From the NCBI RefSeq assembly GCF_014349235.1, contig NZ_JACSOH010000027.1, positions 1 through 58,285 of the forward strand: 58,285 nt of DNA, in the 5' to 3' direction. Positions 7,023-16,615 of this stretch are shown here, piece by piece. The position numbers and the translations under genes were made by a program. This DNA is from Cytophaga sp. FL35 (GTDB lineage Bacteria; Bacteroidota; Bacteroidia; Flavobacteriales; Flavobacteriaceae). The notes under the pieces are model-generated. The model had not been told where the DNA came from, ran no database searches, and saw nothing but the letters and a program-made list of their open reading frames with translations. Position 1 is the stretch's first letter; the number at the start of each line of letters is the position of its first letter.

Positions 7023-8720
7023 TTATTTATCTTTTTTCGGGGCTTCTAACCGTTGCTCTTTTTGCAACAACTCCTTTTGCAAATCTGCATAGGCCACCTC
7101 CTGAACAGCTTTACCTTGATCAATGGACAATCCGGCCAAGGCCGCCGCACTTTGACCTAAAATCATAAATACCGGCTCCATACGAATAGATCCAAATGCA
7201 ATATGGGAACTGGAAACCGCCACGGGTACTATCAAGTTACTTACTTCCTCTTTTTTAGGAAGAATAGTGCCCAGGGCAATTTTATACGGCTCCTTGGCAT
7301 GTACTCCTATATCCCCTTCATTTTGCACAAAACCTTCCGGAGTAATGTATCGCTGCGTATTATGAGAATCCATGGTATAAGACCCCATTCCTATGGAATT
7401 GGGAACTTCACGTTTTCCTAAAATATCGTTCTCCGTCATTACATAATCCCCGATCATTCTGCGTGCTTCCCGTACATAAATTTGGTGCGGCCAATGACCA
7501 TTGTCCTCAAATTCATCTTTGGCCAAGCCCCATTGTTTAAATTCATTTTGTACCTCTTCAGGAATTCTTTCATCAGTAGCCACAAAATACAAAAGGCCTT
7601 TTTGATAATTCTCGTGCTCCTTGATAATCTCGGCACGCCTTTCATAACTCGCCTCCGGATAATCATAGTTCATACCTATAAAATCCGTACTGAATGGTCC
7701 ATGGTTGTTGGTATCCGTTTTCAGATTGGGAATGGGATCGAATTTTTTAAAGGTCTGGTCCCAACCGGCTTCATATACCCTTGCCAACAATTCATAATTC
7801 TCAGGATTGTACCCGTCCGGTTTTTCAAAGGGCACCCTATTTTCTTCCACCTTGGTCAAGCACATCCTAAAATTATAGGCCTGTACCCTTTTGTCTGCCT
7901 CCCAACGTTTTCCTGGGTCTTCAGTAGATACTCCATTAACTATCCCACTGCTACTATCGCCGGGAATTTTATATGGACTGATATTCATATCGCCAAAATG
8001 ATGCTGATGATGTAAAATACCTACTTGCACACCGTTCCACTCCTCGTTATAGGTTTCTCTGGCCTCTCTGCCCACGGTGTAGGTAACCCCTGCGGCCGCC
8101 ATTAAATCTCCCTCATACGTGGCATCGATAAAAACCTTTCCCCCAAACTTTTTTCCGGATAAGGTCTCTATCCGTGTTATTTTACCATCGTTAAGGGTAA
8201 CGCCATTGGACCGGTCCAAAAATTCCTCCCGGTAAACGGTAATATCGTTTTCAGTAATAAAATCTTCAAAAACCTGCTCCGCTACGTGCGGTTCAAAAAT
8301 CCACATAGTTCTATTGGTACCATCAATGGCCGGCGTGCCTTGACCAACATTTCCGTATTCTTCCTTTTTTTGCCACTGCCAAGTTTCATCCTTTTGGTAA
8401 TACTGATATATTTTTTGATAAAACTCACGTGCCAAACCTCCGATTACTTCTTTATTTCCGGTATCCGTATATCCTAAACCGGAAGAGGACAAACCGCCCA
8501 AATGCTTATCCGGTGAAACCACCAATACGGATTTGCCCATTTGCTTTGCTTGAACCGCTGTGGTTACCGCTGCCGAAGTTCCCCCATAAACAATGACATC
8601 TGCCGTAAATAGATTTTCCTCTACCACGGTCTTTTCTTCCTTGCAAGCTACTAAAAGCACTGTTAAAGCCGTTAGGGCCAGGAGACGCGAGATTTTTTTA
8701 TAATATCTTATACTTTTCAT
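7023..8720 (-). CDS. FAD-dependent oxidoreductase (FAD_oxidored family), lipoprotein
   Basis: A 565-residue flavoprotein of the FAD_oxidored type, often mislabelled 'xanthan lyase' in databases. A lipobox (LLVAC, Cys26) predicts a lipid-anchored periplasmic protein. The FAD-binding segment starts just after it: VIVYGGTSAAVTTA with the usual Gly-rich turn, then GLSSSGLG and a second FAD patch FIDATYEGDLMAAAG. The C-terminal part VPVAVSSSHIAFGSIRMEPVF-like closes the flavin site. The substrate is unknown. Members are frequent in PULs and planctomycete sugar-degradation clusters, which fits oxidation of a glycan-derived sugar. It lies 26 bp after the sulfatase gene and is co-oriented with the operon. 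Confidence 0.82.
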   Translation of the reverse strand: MKSIRYYKKISRLLALTALTVLLVACKEEKTVVEENLFTADVIVYGGTSAAVTTAVQAKQMGKSVLVVSPDKHLGGLSSSGLGYTDTGNKEVIGGLAREFYQKIYQYYQKDETWQWQKKEEYGNVGQGTPAIDGTNRTMWIFEPHVAEQVFEDFITENDITVYREEFLDRSNGVTLNDGKITRIETLSGKKFGGKVFIDATYEGDLMAAAGVTYTVGREARETYNEEWNGVQVGILHHQHHFGDMNISPYKIPGDSSSGIVNGVSTEDPGKRWEADKRVQAYNFRMCLTKVEENRVPFEKPDGYNPENYELLARVYEAGWDQTFKKFDPIPNLKTDTNNHGPFSTDFIGMNYDYPEASYERRAEIIKEHENYQKGLLYFVATDERIPEEVQNEFKQWGLAKDEFEDNGHWPHQIYVREARRMIGDYVMTENDILGKREVPNSIGMGSYTMDSHNTQRYITPEGFVQNEGDIGVHAKEPYKIALGTILPKKEEVSNLIVPVAVSSSHIAFGSIRMEPVFMILGQSAAALAGLSIDQGKAVQEVAYADLQKELLQKEQRLEAPKKDK

Positions 8721-8746
8721 TTTTTACTTTTATTGGTATGGTTCGG

Positions 8747-10279
8747 TTAAAGGTATTGTTGCAATTCATCGTGCATTTCCGCCACTTTTTTCGGATGTTT
8801 TTCGGCCAGATTGTTCAATTCGCTGGGATCGTCCTGTAAGTTATACAACTCATAGAAATAATTAACTATACCATCCGTATTACCATCCTTTAAAACAATT
8901 AGTTTCCAGTTACCCTTTCTGTAACCAAAGACGTTATTACCAGATTGGATTACCAATGATTTCCTTCCCTCACCTGAACCTTCCAAAGCAGAAAAATGGT
9001 TTTCGCCATCCATTTTCATATCCACGGGAAAATTATAATTCAACATGGAAGCTAGACTGGGCAGTACATCGTTCAAGGCAAAAATAGCCTCACTTTTACC
9101 TCCTTCAGGAAAACGACCCGGCCATCTGGCAATAAAAGGAGTGCGGACACCACCTTCCCATCCGGTGCGTTTCCACCCTCGGAGTCCACCGTTGGGTATA
9201 TGTTTAAAATCAGGAGCTTGCAAATCTGGATAGCTATCGCCAACAGTATCCTTATAATGACCAGGAACCCTATTGTTATCATCAGAAGCTGTCATCCCCT
9301 TGTAAGTTTCCCTAAAAACGGAACCATTATCACTTGCAAAAAGAACCATAGTATTGTCTTTTAAGCCTCTGTTTTCCAATTCTTTTAGCAATTTACCAAT
9401 ATTAAAATCCAATTCATTCACATAATCCCCGTAAGTACCGGCTTCCGTAGTTCCTAAAAAAGGCTCACTAACGGCCAATGGAACATGTGGCACATAGGGC
9501 GCGTAATACAAAAAGAATGGTTCTTGGTTTTTGTTAGATTCCTTTGAAATAAATTCCAAGGAACGATCGGTTATTTCATTTAAAAAGCCATCCATGGGAA
9601 TAGGCTGTAATTTGTCTGAACCCGGGGCCTTCTCAACCGTGTAATAATCGTGCTCCAAATAGGCTTTTACCTTATCATTTTCAAAAATCCAGCATTCACT
9701 GGCGCAACTAAAACCGTACCATTGGTCAAAACCGTGATCGGTAGGACCATCGGAAACAGGCTTGGAAAAATCTAGGTTAGCCCCATTATTAGCTGCATAA
9801 AATTTCCCGTAACCCATTGGTTTTTCCCCATCCAAGGTCGGAAAAGTGGTACCTAAATGCCATTTTCCAAATCCGCCCGTACGGTATCCCGATTGCTGAA
9901 ACATTTCTGCTAAAGTAACCATATCGGCCTCCATCATAGAAGGCTCATAGTTTCTCATTACTCCATGTTTATTCCAACTTCTCCACGGATAAACACCCGT
10001 CATTAAGGCATATCTTGATGGTGAACAAACAGAAATAGGGCAATATGCATTGGTGAGCATCATTCCCTCTTTGGCCAATTGGTCAAGATTAGGGGTAGGT
10101 ATTTTTGAATTAGTATTGTAGGCACCAATATCCCCATAGCCTAAATCGTCTGCCAAGATAAAAATAACATTAGGCTTTGCCGGAGCTTTTTCTTTAGCTT
10201 CCTTACAAGAAAAGCTTGCTAAAATGGCAAAAAAAGCAAATGGTAAGAATTTGGTTTTTGGTAGTTGGTAGATTTTCAT
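8747..10279 (-). CDS. type I (S1) sulfatase, lipoprotein
   Basis: A 510-residue arylsulfatase-family enzyme that should cleave sulfate esters from a polysaccharide. The signature C-S-P-S-R is at 85-89, with Cys85 the residue converted to formylglycine. The metal-binding DDLGYGD is at 44-50, GKWHLG supplies the Lys/His pair, and FASDNG supplies the second Asp-Asn metal patch. A lipobox (ASFSC, Cys25) predicts a lipid-anchored protein. No catalytically competent maturase is encoded in the window; the two FGE-fold proteins here lack the active cysteines. A hairpin lies in the 111-bp gap behind susD. This enzyme indicates that the target glycan is sulfated. The subfamily cannot be read by eye. 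Confidence 0.93.
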   Translation of the reverse strand: MKIYQLPKTKFLPFAFFAILASFSCKEAKEKAPAKPNVIFILADDLGYGDIGAYNTNSKIPTPNLDQLAKEGMMLTNAYCPISVCSPSRYALMTGVYPWRSWNKHGVMRNYEPSMMEADMVTLAEMFQQSGYRTGGFGKWHLGTTFPTLDGEKPMGYGKFYAANNGANLDFSKPVSDGPTDHGFDQWYGFSCASECWIFENDKVKAYLEHDYYTVEKAPGSDKLQPIPMDGFLNEITDRSLEFISKESNKNQEPFFLYYAPYVPHVPLAVSEPFLGTTEAGTYGDYVNELDFNIGKLLKELENRGLKDNTMVLFASDNGSVFRETYKGMTASDDNNRVPGHYKDTVGDSYPDLQAPDFKHIPNGGLRGWKRTGWEGGVRTPFIARWPGRFPEGGKSEAIFALNDVLPSLASMLNYNFPVDMKMDGENHFSALEGSGEGRKSLVIQSGNNVFGYRKGNWKLIVLKDGNTDGIVNYFYELYNLQDDPSELNNLAEKHPKKVAEMHDELQQYL

Positions 10280-10326
10280 TGTTTATTTTCAAGCAATTGA
10301 ATTAAAAGTTAATTCCCCAATAAATA

Positions 10327-10357
10327 AACCGGACCGACCTTAATTACGGCCCGGCTT
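10327..10357 (-). terminator. intercistronic hairpin between susD and sulfatase
   Basis: On the minus strand CCGGGCCG (10354-10347) pairs with CGGTCCGG (10336-10329), allowing one G-U pair, around a 10-nt loop. TTTATTTATT follows. It looks like a leaky terminator or 3'-end stabiliser that lets susC-susD be expressed above the enzyme genes. Confidence 0.5.
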
Positions 10358-10390
10358 ATAGAAACTAACATCAACTAACAGTAATCATGA

Positions 10391-11872
10391 TCAATACCCT
10401 GGGTTCTGATCGCCAGGACCCATGGCCGGATTATTATTTATTTCATCAATTGGCAAGGGCAGTAAAAGTGATACATCACTCCACGTTTTACCAGTGGCCT
10501 CTACAAATTCTTGTGCCCTACCTGTTCTAAGAAGATCGTTCCAGCGTTTCATCTCCAGGTTCATTTCATACACCCTTTCATCCAGTACGGCATTTTTAAA
10601 GTCCGTAGCGGACATTCCTGAAGGATAATCCTCCACAGAAGCAGCATTCAAAGGAAAACCATAGCCCCTTCTACGAACAATATTCAATCTCTCCGTTGCC
10701 AAAGAAGTTGGCGCCCCACTGGCTTCGGCGGTAGCCTCCGCATAGATTAGGTACATTTCGGGGAGTCTGTAAAACGGAATATTGTTTCTACTCTGTGGCC
10801 CACTAGCCGCTCCCGGATCACGATATTTATGAAATAACAAGGGGGAATCCTCGGGTAATTGCTGTACCTCCCCGTTATCGTCTATATATTCCGTATAGAG
10901 GCTAAATTGTCTACGTAAATCATTAGTATCCCATGAACCTAATATAGAATTCTGAACAGGCAACCAAGCGTGAAAACCACCAATAGAGAAGCCCGTATTG
11001 GCCCTATGAATAAATCTTGGGACGTCCATACCATTGGTCTCCGAATAGTGCGCCGAAAAGATATCTTCGGAATGGGTAACCACTTCAGGACCATAAATAT
11101 TCATAAAATCATCGGCTACAGCCACCTCCACTAAGGTATAAGGCCCGTTTACAATGATATCATCTGCCGTATCCGCAGCCAATTGCCAGTTTTCTGTATT
11201 CAAATAGGCATCTGCCAAGGCAGCCTTGGCCGTCCATGAGGTAGCCCTACCGGAATCTGAATCTGAAAAACTATCGGCCAAATCAGGAATCACCGCATTT
11301 AGCTCACTGATGATAAATTCCCAAACCTCGTCTACGGAAGCTCTTGGAGCCGGAATCTGGTCCAAACTGGTAAATTCTTCAGTTCTTAAAGGAACACCGC
11401 CCCAATACTTGACCAAGTTCATATAGAAAAAAGCCCTTAAAAAACGCGCTTCGGCCACGTATTGCTTTCGAAGGTCTTCTTTCATATCCTCAATTTTTGC
11501 CACATTGGATATGACCGAATTTGCCCTATTTACACCAAGGTAAATATCATTATAAGCTGCAAACACACGCTCTTGGCTGGTATTGTCCAGAGGCCCATCG
11601 TAATTACTGAAACCTGCTTGGCTACCTCGTCCGTTTGAATATTCCGCTCTATTTTCCAAGGTGGCCATAAAATAGGTAACCGGGAAATAACGGTCTCCTC
11701 CAGAACGAAAGGTTCCGTAAACTGCTGCCAGGGCCGAAAAGGCATCCGTTTCGTTCTTGTAAAAATTCTCTTTTACCAAAAGGCTTTCGGGCTCTTCCAT
11801 CAAGGCCTCTTCACACGAAGTGAACAGCAGCCCCAAAACCAAACCGCTTATGATGTATATATATTTTTTCAT
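10391..11872 (-). CDS. SusD/RagB family glycan-binding outer-membrane lipoprotein
   Basis: A 493-residue SusD-family lipoprotein that forms the lid over its SusC partner and binds the glycan at the cell surface. A lipobox is visible at LLFTSC (Cys20), followed by an acidic stretch (EEALMEEPESL) as in surface-exported Bacteroidota lipoproteins. ARFLRAFFYMNLVKYWGGVPL (the TPR helix pair with the conserved W-GG-P) and the C-terminal RRRGYGFP and ERVYEMNLEMKRWNDLLRTGR-type region are family hallmarks. It is encoded 23 bp after susC. The specific ligand is unknown. Confidence 0.95.
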   Translation of the reverse strand: MKKYIYIISGLVLGLLFTSCEEALMEEPESLLVKENFYKNETDAFSALAAVYGTFRSGGDRYFPVTYFMATLENRAEYSNGRGSQAGFSNYDGPLDNTSQERVFAAYNDIYLGVNRANSVISNVAKIEDMKEDLRKQYVAEARFLRAFFYMNLVKYWGGVPLRTEEFTSLDQIPAPRASVDEVWEFIISELNAVIPDLADSFSDSDSGRATSWTAKAALADAYLNTENWQLAADTADDIIVNGPYTLVEVAVADDFMNIYGPEVVTHSEDIFSAHYSETNGMDVPRFIHRANTGFSIGGFHAWLPVQNSILGSWDTNDLRRQFSLYTEYIDDNGEVQQLPEDSPLLFHKYRDPGAASGPQSRNNIPFYRLPEMYLIYAEATAEASGAPTSLATERLNIVRRRGYGFPLNAASVEDYPSGMSATDFKNAVLDERVYEMNLEMKRWNDLLRTGRAQEFVEATGKTWSDVSLLLPLPIDEINNNPAMGPGDQNPGY

Positions 11873-11895
11873 CTCTTTAAATTGTTTTGTAAAAA

Positions 11896-14800
11896 TTAAA
11901 GCTTCAGATTCATACCTACCGTAATGGTACGTGAACTTGGGTAAGAGGTCTGTGCAATACCCAGTCTTAGGTCACCGGCACCGCCCCTTGTATTTACATC
12001 TGGATCCAAACCTGGAAAATCCGTAACGGTAAATACGTTTTGGGCGCTCAGGTACACTTGCAACCCTGCAATATCCGGTTGAATATTTTTTACCGGGATG
12101 TTGTAGGCCAGTTTAATGTTCTTCAACCTTAAATAAGAGGCGTCTTTAACAAAGCGATCGGAAACTCTTAACTGTGCCCTATTTTCACTTGGAGCAGGAT
12201 AGGCGGCATCCGTATTCTGGGGTGTCCAATAATCATTATAGACATCTACAATTTGGTTACCCCCTGTACTGAAAGAGTTGGCTATATATCCTCCTGTAGC
12301 CCAGAACAGTTCATTACCTTCAGAACCTTCAAAGAATAGGTTTAGACTCAACGCCTTGTAATTAAGCGTTGTGTTCAAAGCATAAATAAAATCTGGATAT
12401 GGCCCTCCTAGAATGGTCTGATCTTCATTGGTTACCTCACCATCCCCATTCAAGTCCTTGTACTGAATAACCCCTTGGTCATCATATCCATCTTCTTGAA
12501 AGCCGTAGAACATACCCAACGGTTCACCTTCTCTAGCTATGTTCACCGGAGAGTTGAATGGAATATCCAAAGAACCTCCAAAAATATCCTCTCCAATGGT
12601 AATCACCTCATTCTTGTTAAAGGACAACTGTGCATTGACATCCCAAGTAAAATCACTCTTGCCAAAGGTGGCTCCAGCACTAAATTCCATACCTGTATTC
12701 TCAATTTCACCCAAGTTGGTTACCAAAGATGTAAAACCTGTTGAACCTGGCAACGGAATTATAGCCAATAAATCGTTGGTGTTTTTCTTGTAGTAATCAA
12801 TTGTGAAACGGTATTTACCTTCCAAGAAAGAGGCATCAATACCAGCCCCCATTTGTGCGGTAGTTTCCCATTTTAAATCGGGGTTTGGAGCGGAAACATT
12901 GGCAAAACCTACTACATCTGAATTACCAAAAGTAGTTCTGGCCTCACCCAACGTATTCAATGATTGGTAAGGATTAATAGCGGTACTACCGGTTTCACCG
13001 TAACCTACCCTTAGTTTTAGATCCGAAAGGGATTCCCAATTTGAAAGGAATTCCTCATTGCTCAACCTCCATGCGAAAGACCCTGAGGAGAATACCCCCC
13101 ATTTGTTGTTATCGCCAAATCGAGAGGAACCATCTGCTCGTACACTAGCAGTAAACAAATATTTGTTATTAAGGCTGTAATTGACCCTCCCTAACCATGA
13201 ATACAGTTTCCAATCGCTTACGTCACTAGAGTTTGGCAAGGTACTTTCTGCGGTACCCAAAGCGTTATCCTGTAGAATATCCGTAGTAAAGCCTGTTGCA
13301 CTGGATTCATTAGTTTTACCTCTAAACGTTTGAGCGGTAAAACCTGCCACAGCAGACAACCTATCATCTTCACCAATAGTGGCATCATAGGAAAGGGTAT
13401 TTTCATTTAGATAGGAAATGCCCCTGAACATATTGAAAGTGGCCGATCCTTGAGGCGTTCTTTTTTTCAAGATGGACGGAGAGTAAAAATTACGCTCCCT
13501 AAATTCCTGTTCCGTACCACCCAAAACCTTCAATTTTAAACGGTCTGCCAGTTCAAATTCCACAGCAATATTCCCCAAAACCTTGGAGGTAAAGACTTCA
13601 TCCTTAACTTCGGCATACAACAATGGGTTATCAATGGAAACCGGGCTAAAATCATAGAAATCAATCTCGCTATAATTTCCATCGGCATCAAAAGGAGCTA
13701 CTGTTGGTGGTGCCTGTAAGGTAGCCGACCAAATATTGTTTCCGGAATTACCATTGTTTACATTCGCCCTATTGGTCTTGCTACGTGTCAATACCGTATT
13801 GGCACTCAATCTGATCCAATCATTTACTTGATTATCCATGGACAATCTTACGGATCCCCTTTTTTGTCCCGTATTCAAGATAATACCCTCTTGCTCAAAA
13901 TAGTTGGCAGAAGCGGAATAGGAAGAACTTTCACTACCACCGGAAAATGTCAATGTATGGCTTTGGATCGGCGCCGCCCTAAAGGCCTCGTCTTGCCAGT
14001 TTGTATAGACATTGGGAAGATTGTTCAAGTCAAAAGGTTCTGTATTTCCCTCATTAACGGCCGCTACGTTCGCTAATTCCGCAAACTGTCGAGAATTGAG
14101 CATGTCATAGGTTTTCATCACATTTTGAATACCATAGTAACTCTGTACATCTACCACACCCCTTTGACCTTTTTTACCTTTTTTGGTAGTAATCATGACG
14201 ACCCCATTGGCGCCCCTAGAACCATATATGGCAGTAGCTGAGGCATCTTTAAGAATATCTATGGACTCAATATCGGAAGGATTTAAAAAATCAATGCCGC
14301 CCGTAATAGGAAAACCATCTACTACATAAAGAGGATTGTTATCACCTAAATAAGAATTTCCACCACGTATCTGAATTTGAACCGAAGAACCAGGTTGACC
14401 CGAATTCTGGGTAACCCTAACACCGGCAGACCTACCTTTTAAGGCCTGTTGCACATCTGTGGTAGGCAAGGCTGTAATTTCCTCGGCGTCAACCGTGGAA
14501 ACAGAGCCGGTAAGATCGCTCCTATTAACGGAACCATAACCTACAACTACCACTTCTTCCAAACCTTGGGCACTTTCTTTTAAAGTTACATTTAGTTCAG
14601 TGCTATCGCCTACCAATACCTCTTTGGTTTCAAAACCTAGGTAACTGAACACGAGTACCGTTTCCCTTCCGGCAACCGAAATAGAATAATTTCCATCAAA
14701 ATCGGAAATCTGTCCGTTTCCGGTTCCCTTTTCTACAATGTTTACACCGGCCAACGGCGTACCTGCTTCATCTGTCACAGTTCCGGAAACCTCCAATTGT

Positions 14801-15195
14801 TGCGGAGGTGCAACCTTGGTTTCCATAGCAGCCCTTTCACCGGCCTTTTTTGGCAACAACAAGATTTTGTCTCTGTAAATTTCATAATCAATAAGGCTTT
14901 GCTTAAAAACCATATTCAAGACCCTATTGATTTCTCCGTTGCGAATGCGCAAGCTTAATACCCTATTGGTATTGACAGTTTCTGAGTTAAAGATGAATTT
15001 AAAGTCTGTATTCGCTTCAATTTCATCTATGACCCTTGAGAGAGTGACGTTCTCCAAATCAAGGGTTATCTTTTTCTGGGAATAAGTTGAGTTGGCTTGC
15101 ATCGCAATGGTCACCGTAAGGAGTAATAGCGATAATTTCATCTGTAATTTGAATAGACAGGACGTTCTTCCTGCGGAATTCAACCGTTTTTTCAT
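11896..15195 (-). CDS. SusC/RagA family TonB-dependent receptor with STN signalling domain
   Basis: A 1099-residue outer-membrane transporter for oligosaccharides. Domains in order are a signal peptide (to about residue 40), an STN/secretin-like signalling domain (about 44-115), a carboxypeptidase-regulatory-like domain (about 134-205), a TonB-dependent plug (about 215-330, with EEVVVVGYG and NPLYVVDGFPI), and the beta-barrel, which ends in an aromatic/basic strand (TITVGMNLKL). The STN domain is the feature that contacts a FecR-type anti-sigma factor. The fecR gene lies directly upstream and an ECF sigma factor gene diverges from that, so glycan sensing by this receptor probably controls the locus. 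The start is the ATG at 15195. Confidence 0.96.
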   Translation of the reverse strand: MKKRLNSAGRTSCLFKLQMKLSLLLLTVTIAMQANSTYSQKKITLDLENVTLSRVIDEIEANTDFKFIFNSETVNTNRVLSLRIRNGEINRVLNMVFKQSLIDYEIYRDKILLLPKKAGERAAMETKVAPPQQLEVSGTVTDEAGTPLAGVNIVEKGTGNGQISDFDGNYSISVAGRETVLVFSYLGFETKEVLVGDSTELNVTLKESAQGLEEVVVVGYGSVNRSDLTGSVSTVDAEEITALPTTDVQQALKGRSAGVRVTQNSGQPGSSVQIQIRGGNSYLGDNNPLYVVDGFPITGGIDFLNPSDIESIDILKDASATAIYGSRGANGVVMITTKKGKKGQRGVVDVQSYYGIQNVMKTYDMLNSRQFAELANVAAVNEGNTEPFDLNNLPNVYTNWQDEAFRAAPIQSHTLTFSGGSESSSYSASANYFEQEGIILNTGQKRGSVRLSMDNQVNDWIRLSANTVLTRSKTNRANVNNGNSGNNIWSATLQAPPTVAPFDADGNYSEIDFYDFSPVSIDNPLLYAEVKDEVFTSKVLGNIAVEFELADRLKLKVLGGTEQEFRERNFYSPSILKKRTPQGSATFNMFRGISYLNENTLSYDATIGEDDRLSAVAGFTAQTFRGKTNESSATGFTTDILQDNALGTAESTLPNSSDVSDWKLYSWLGRVNYSLNNKYLFTASVRADGSSRFGDNNKWGVFSSGSFAWRLSNEEFLSNWESLSDLKLRVGYGETGSTAINPYQSLNTLGEARTTFGNSDVVGFANVSAPNPDLKWETTAQMGAGIDASFLEGKYRFTIDYYKKNTNDLLAIIPLPGSTGFTSLVTNLGEIENTGMEFSAGATFGKSDFTWDVNAQLSFNKNEVITIGEDIFGGSLDIPFNSPVNIAREGEPLGMFYGFQEDGYDDQGVIQYKDLNGDGEVTNEDQTILGGPYPDFIYALNTTLNYKALSLNLFFEGSEGNELFWATGGYIANSFSTGGNQIVDVYNDYWTPQNTDAAYPAPSENRAQLRVSDRFVKDASYLRLKNIKLAYNIPVKNIQPDIAGLQVYLSAQNVFTVTDFPGLDPDVNTRGGAGDLRLGIAQTSYPSSRTITVGMNLKL

Positions 15196-15208
15196 AATTT
15201 TGAATATC

Positions 15209-15275
15209 TAGAGTGGTTATTATTGATAATCGCTTACAATCGGAGGATGGTGCGAACATTCTCCGATTTTTCTTT
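15209..15275 (+). ncRNA. candidate small RNA antisense to the susC leader
   Basis: A short plus-strand transcript is suggested by TAATTTTG (15195-15202), which fits the Bacteroidota -7 box TAnnTTTG, and by an intrinsic terminator about 60 nt downstream (15238-15275). No TTG-type -33 box is visible at the right distance. It would be about 65-70 nt and fully antisense to the susC 5' leader. That is the arrangement of PUL-linked antisense RNAs described in Bacteroides (DonS type). No expression evidence is available, so this is a candidate only. Confidence 0.2.
15238..15275 (+). terminator. hairpin with T-run on the strand opposite susC leader
   Basis: AATCGGAG (15238-15245) and CTCCGATT (15261-15268) form a perfect 8-bp stem with a 15-nt loop, followed on the plus strand by TTTCTTTTTT. 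On the minus strand the same stem sits in the susC leader without a following T-run, so it would be a 5'-UTR structure there. As a terminator it works only for plus-strand transcription, for which there is no gene. Confidence 0.55.
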
Positions 15276-15337
15276 TTTCGATCATTGAACCCTTTTTGCC
15301 GGGTTGCGCTGGCTTTAACTAAGTCATTTCATAAGCC

Positions 15338-16498
15338 CTATTTTTTAATGATGGTTATTTTATCTTCCGATATTTGGAATTGAACATTGTGGATTTTACT
15401 GAAGTATTCCAAAACCTGCCCAATGGATTCATTCTGCACATCTATGGTAGCATTGAACCGCTCCCCTTCCAAATGGTTTTGGGGGTTGGAAATAACCACA
15501 TTGTAATGTCTTTCCAATTTTCTTAAAATATTGTTGAAAGGCGCATTCCTGAACACTACATACCCATTTACCCAAGAGGTGTACAAATCAGTAGGTACTT
15601 CTACCGTTTCAATTTTGGACGAGTTCTTATAAAAAGTCCCCTTGAAACCCGGTTTTAAAAGCACGGGTTTTTCTTCTTTCGATTTATTGGGTACCAACTG
15701 AACCGAACCGGAAACAAGAACCACTTCCGTAGTGGCATCCTCATTGTAGTTGGCCACATTAAAAGTGGTACCCAACACTTGAACATCCAAGCTATCTAAA
15801 GCCACCACAAAAGGATGTGTTTTATCATGGCTTACCTTAAAAAAAGCTTCACCGGATAATTTCACCTTTCTTTTTAATCCTTTTTTAAACTGGGAAGGAA
15901 AGGTCATACGGCTACCGGCGTTCATGGTAACCTCCGTACTGTCCGAAAGGGCCACGGTTATATTTTTACCGTAGGGTACCGTAATGGTATTGTAAACAAT
16001 TTCTTTAGCGGGCTTGTTAGATTGAAAACTGATTCTATTACCAGTTTGATTGGCAATAACACTCCCATCCTTGTCCTTAATGGATACAGAACCTAATTCT
16101 GATATTTCTTCTACCATACCATTGGAGTGCTCCAAGGTGATGGTATTTTCTTTAGGTAAAATGTTTGTCTCCTCAACTTGGTCACTACCATTGTACAAAT
16201 ACAGTCCCACTGCTAAAAAGCAAAGCAAAATAGCCGCATATTGAAGCCCAGTATATACATTTCTGCGTAGAGTGAGTCTTTTGTCTTTCCTGATTTCCTT
16301 TAGGAGCTCTTTTTTTGTTTCCTCCAGATTTGGTTGGTTCATTTTATATAAAGCAACAAAGTGCGTTTTTAAATAGTTCTTGATGAAGGCCTTGTATTCT
16401 TCCTTGCCAAAATATGTATCCAGCTCATCTAAATCCTCACCATTGGCAGAATTACCCAAAAATTTAATAAGAAGCCTTTCGAGGGAACTTAAATTCAT
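15338..16498 (-). CDS. FecR family anti-sigma factor
   Basis: A 386-residue single-pass inner-membrane regulator. The N-terminal cytoplasmic part (to about residue 85) should bind the ECF sigma factor. One transmembrane segment follows (about 87-104, YAAILLCFLAVGLYLYNG region). The periplasmic part contains the FecR domain (TVPYGKNITVALSDST through VLGTTFNVANYNED, VVLVSGSVQLV) and the DUF4974 C-terminal domain (about 310-386), which contacts the STN domain of the receptor. It is encoded 142 bp before susC on the same strand and diverges from the sigma factor gene. It is expected to hold the sigma factor inactive until SusC signals ligand. No clear TAnnTTTG promoter is seen; a loose match with a 3-nt spacer lies at 16533-16541. 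Confidence 0.93.
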   Translation of the reverse strand: MNLSSLERLLIKFLGNSANGEDLDELDTYFGKEEYKAFIKNYLKTHFVALYKMNQPNLEETKKELLKEIRKDKRLTLRRNVYTGLQYAAILLCFLAVGLYLYNGSDQVEETNILPKENTITLEHSNGMVEEISELGSVSIKDKDGSVIANQTGNRISFQSNKPAKEIVYNTITVPYGKNITVALSDSTEVTMNAGSRMTFPSQFKKGLKRKVKLSGEAFFKVSHDKTHPFVVALDSLDVQVLGTTFNVANYNEDATTEVVLVSGSVQLVPNKSKEEKPVLLKPGFKGTFYKNSSKIETVEVPTDLYTSWVNGYVVFRNAPFNNILRKLERHYNVVISNPQNHLEGERFNATIDVQNESIGQVLEYFSKIHNVQFQISEDKITIIKK

Positions 16499-16615
16499 AC
16501 AAGTTTTTAATTGCTCTTTTAATTATTACGTTCAAAATTTACAATACACTTACTTTTTCTTGATAATTTTTTATATTCAACCAATTTTTAGTTCAATATT
16601 TAGTATATCATCAAT

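Noticed and set aside
7482-8015. Plus-strand ORF of 177 codons
   Set aside because: It is antisense to the FAD oxidoreductase gene, with atypical composition and no ribosome-binding context.
7023-8720. Xanthan lyase
   Set aside because: The protein has a clear FAD-binding fold and no features of polysaccharide lyases. That label is a known annotation artefact for this family.
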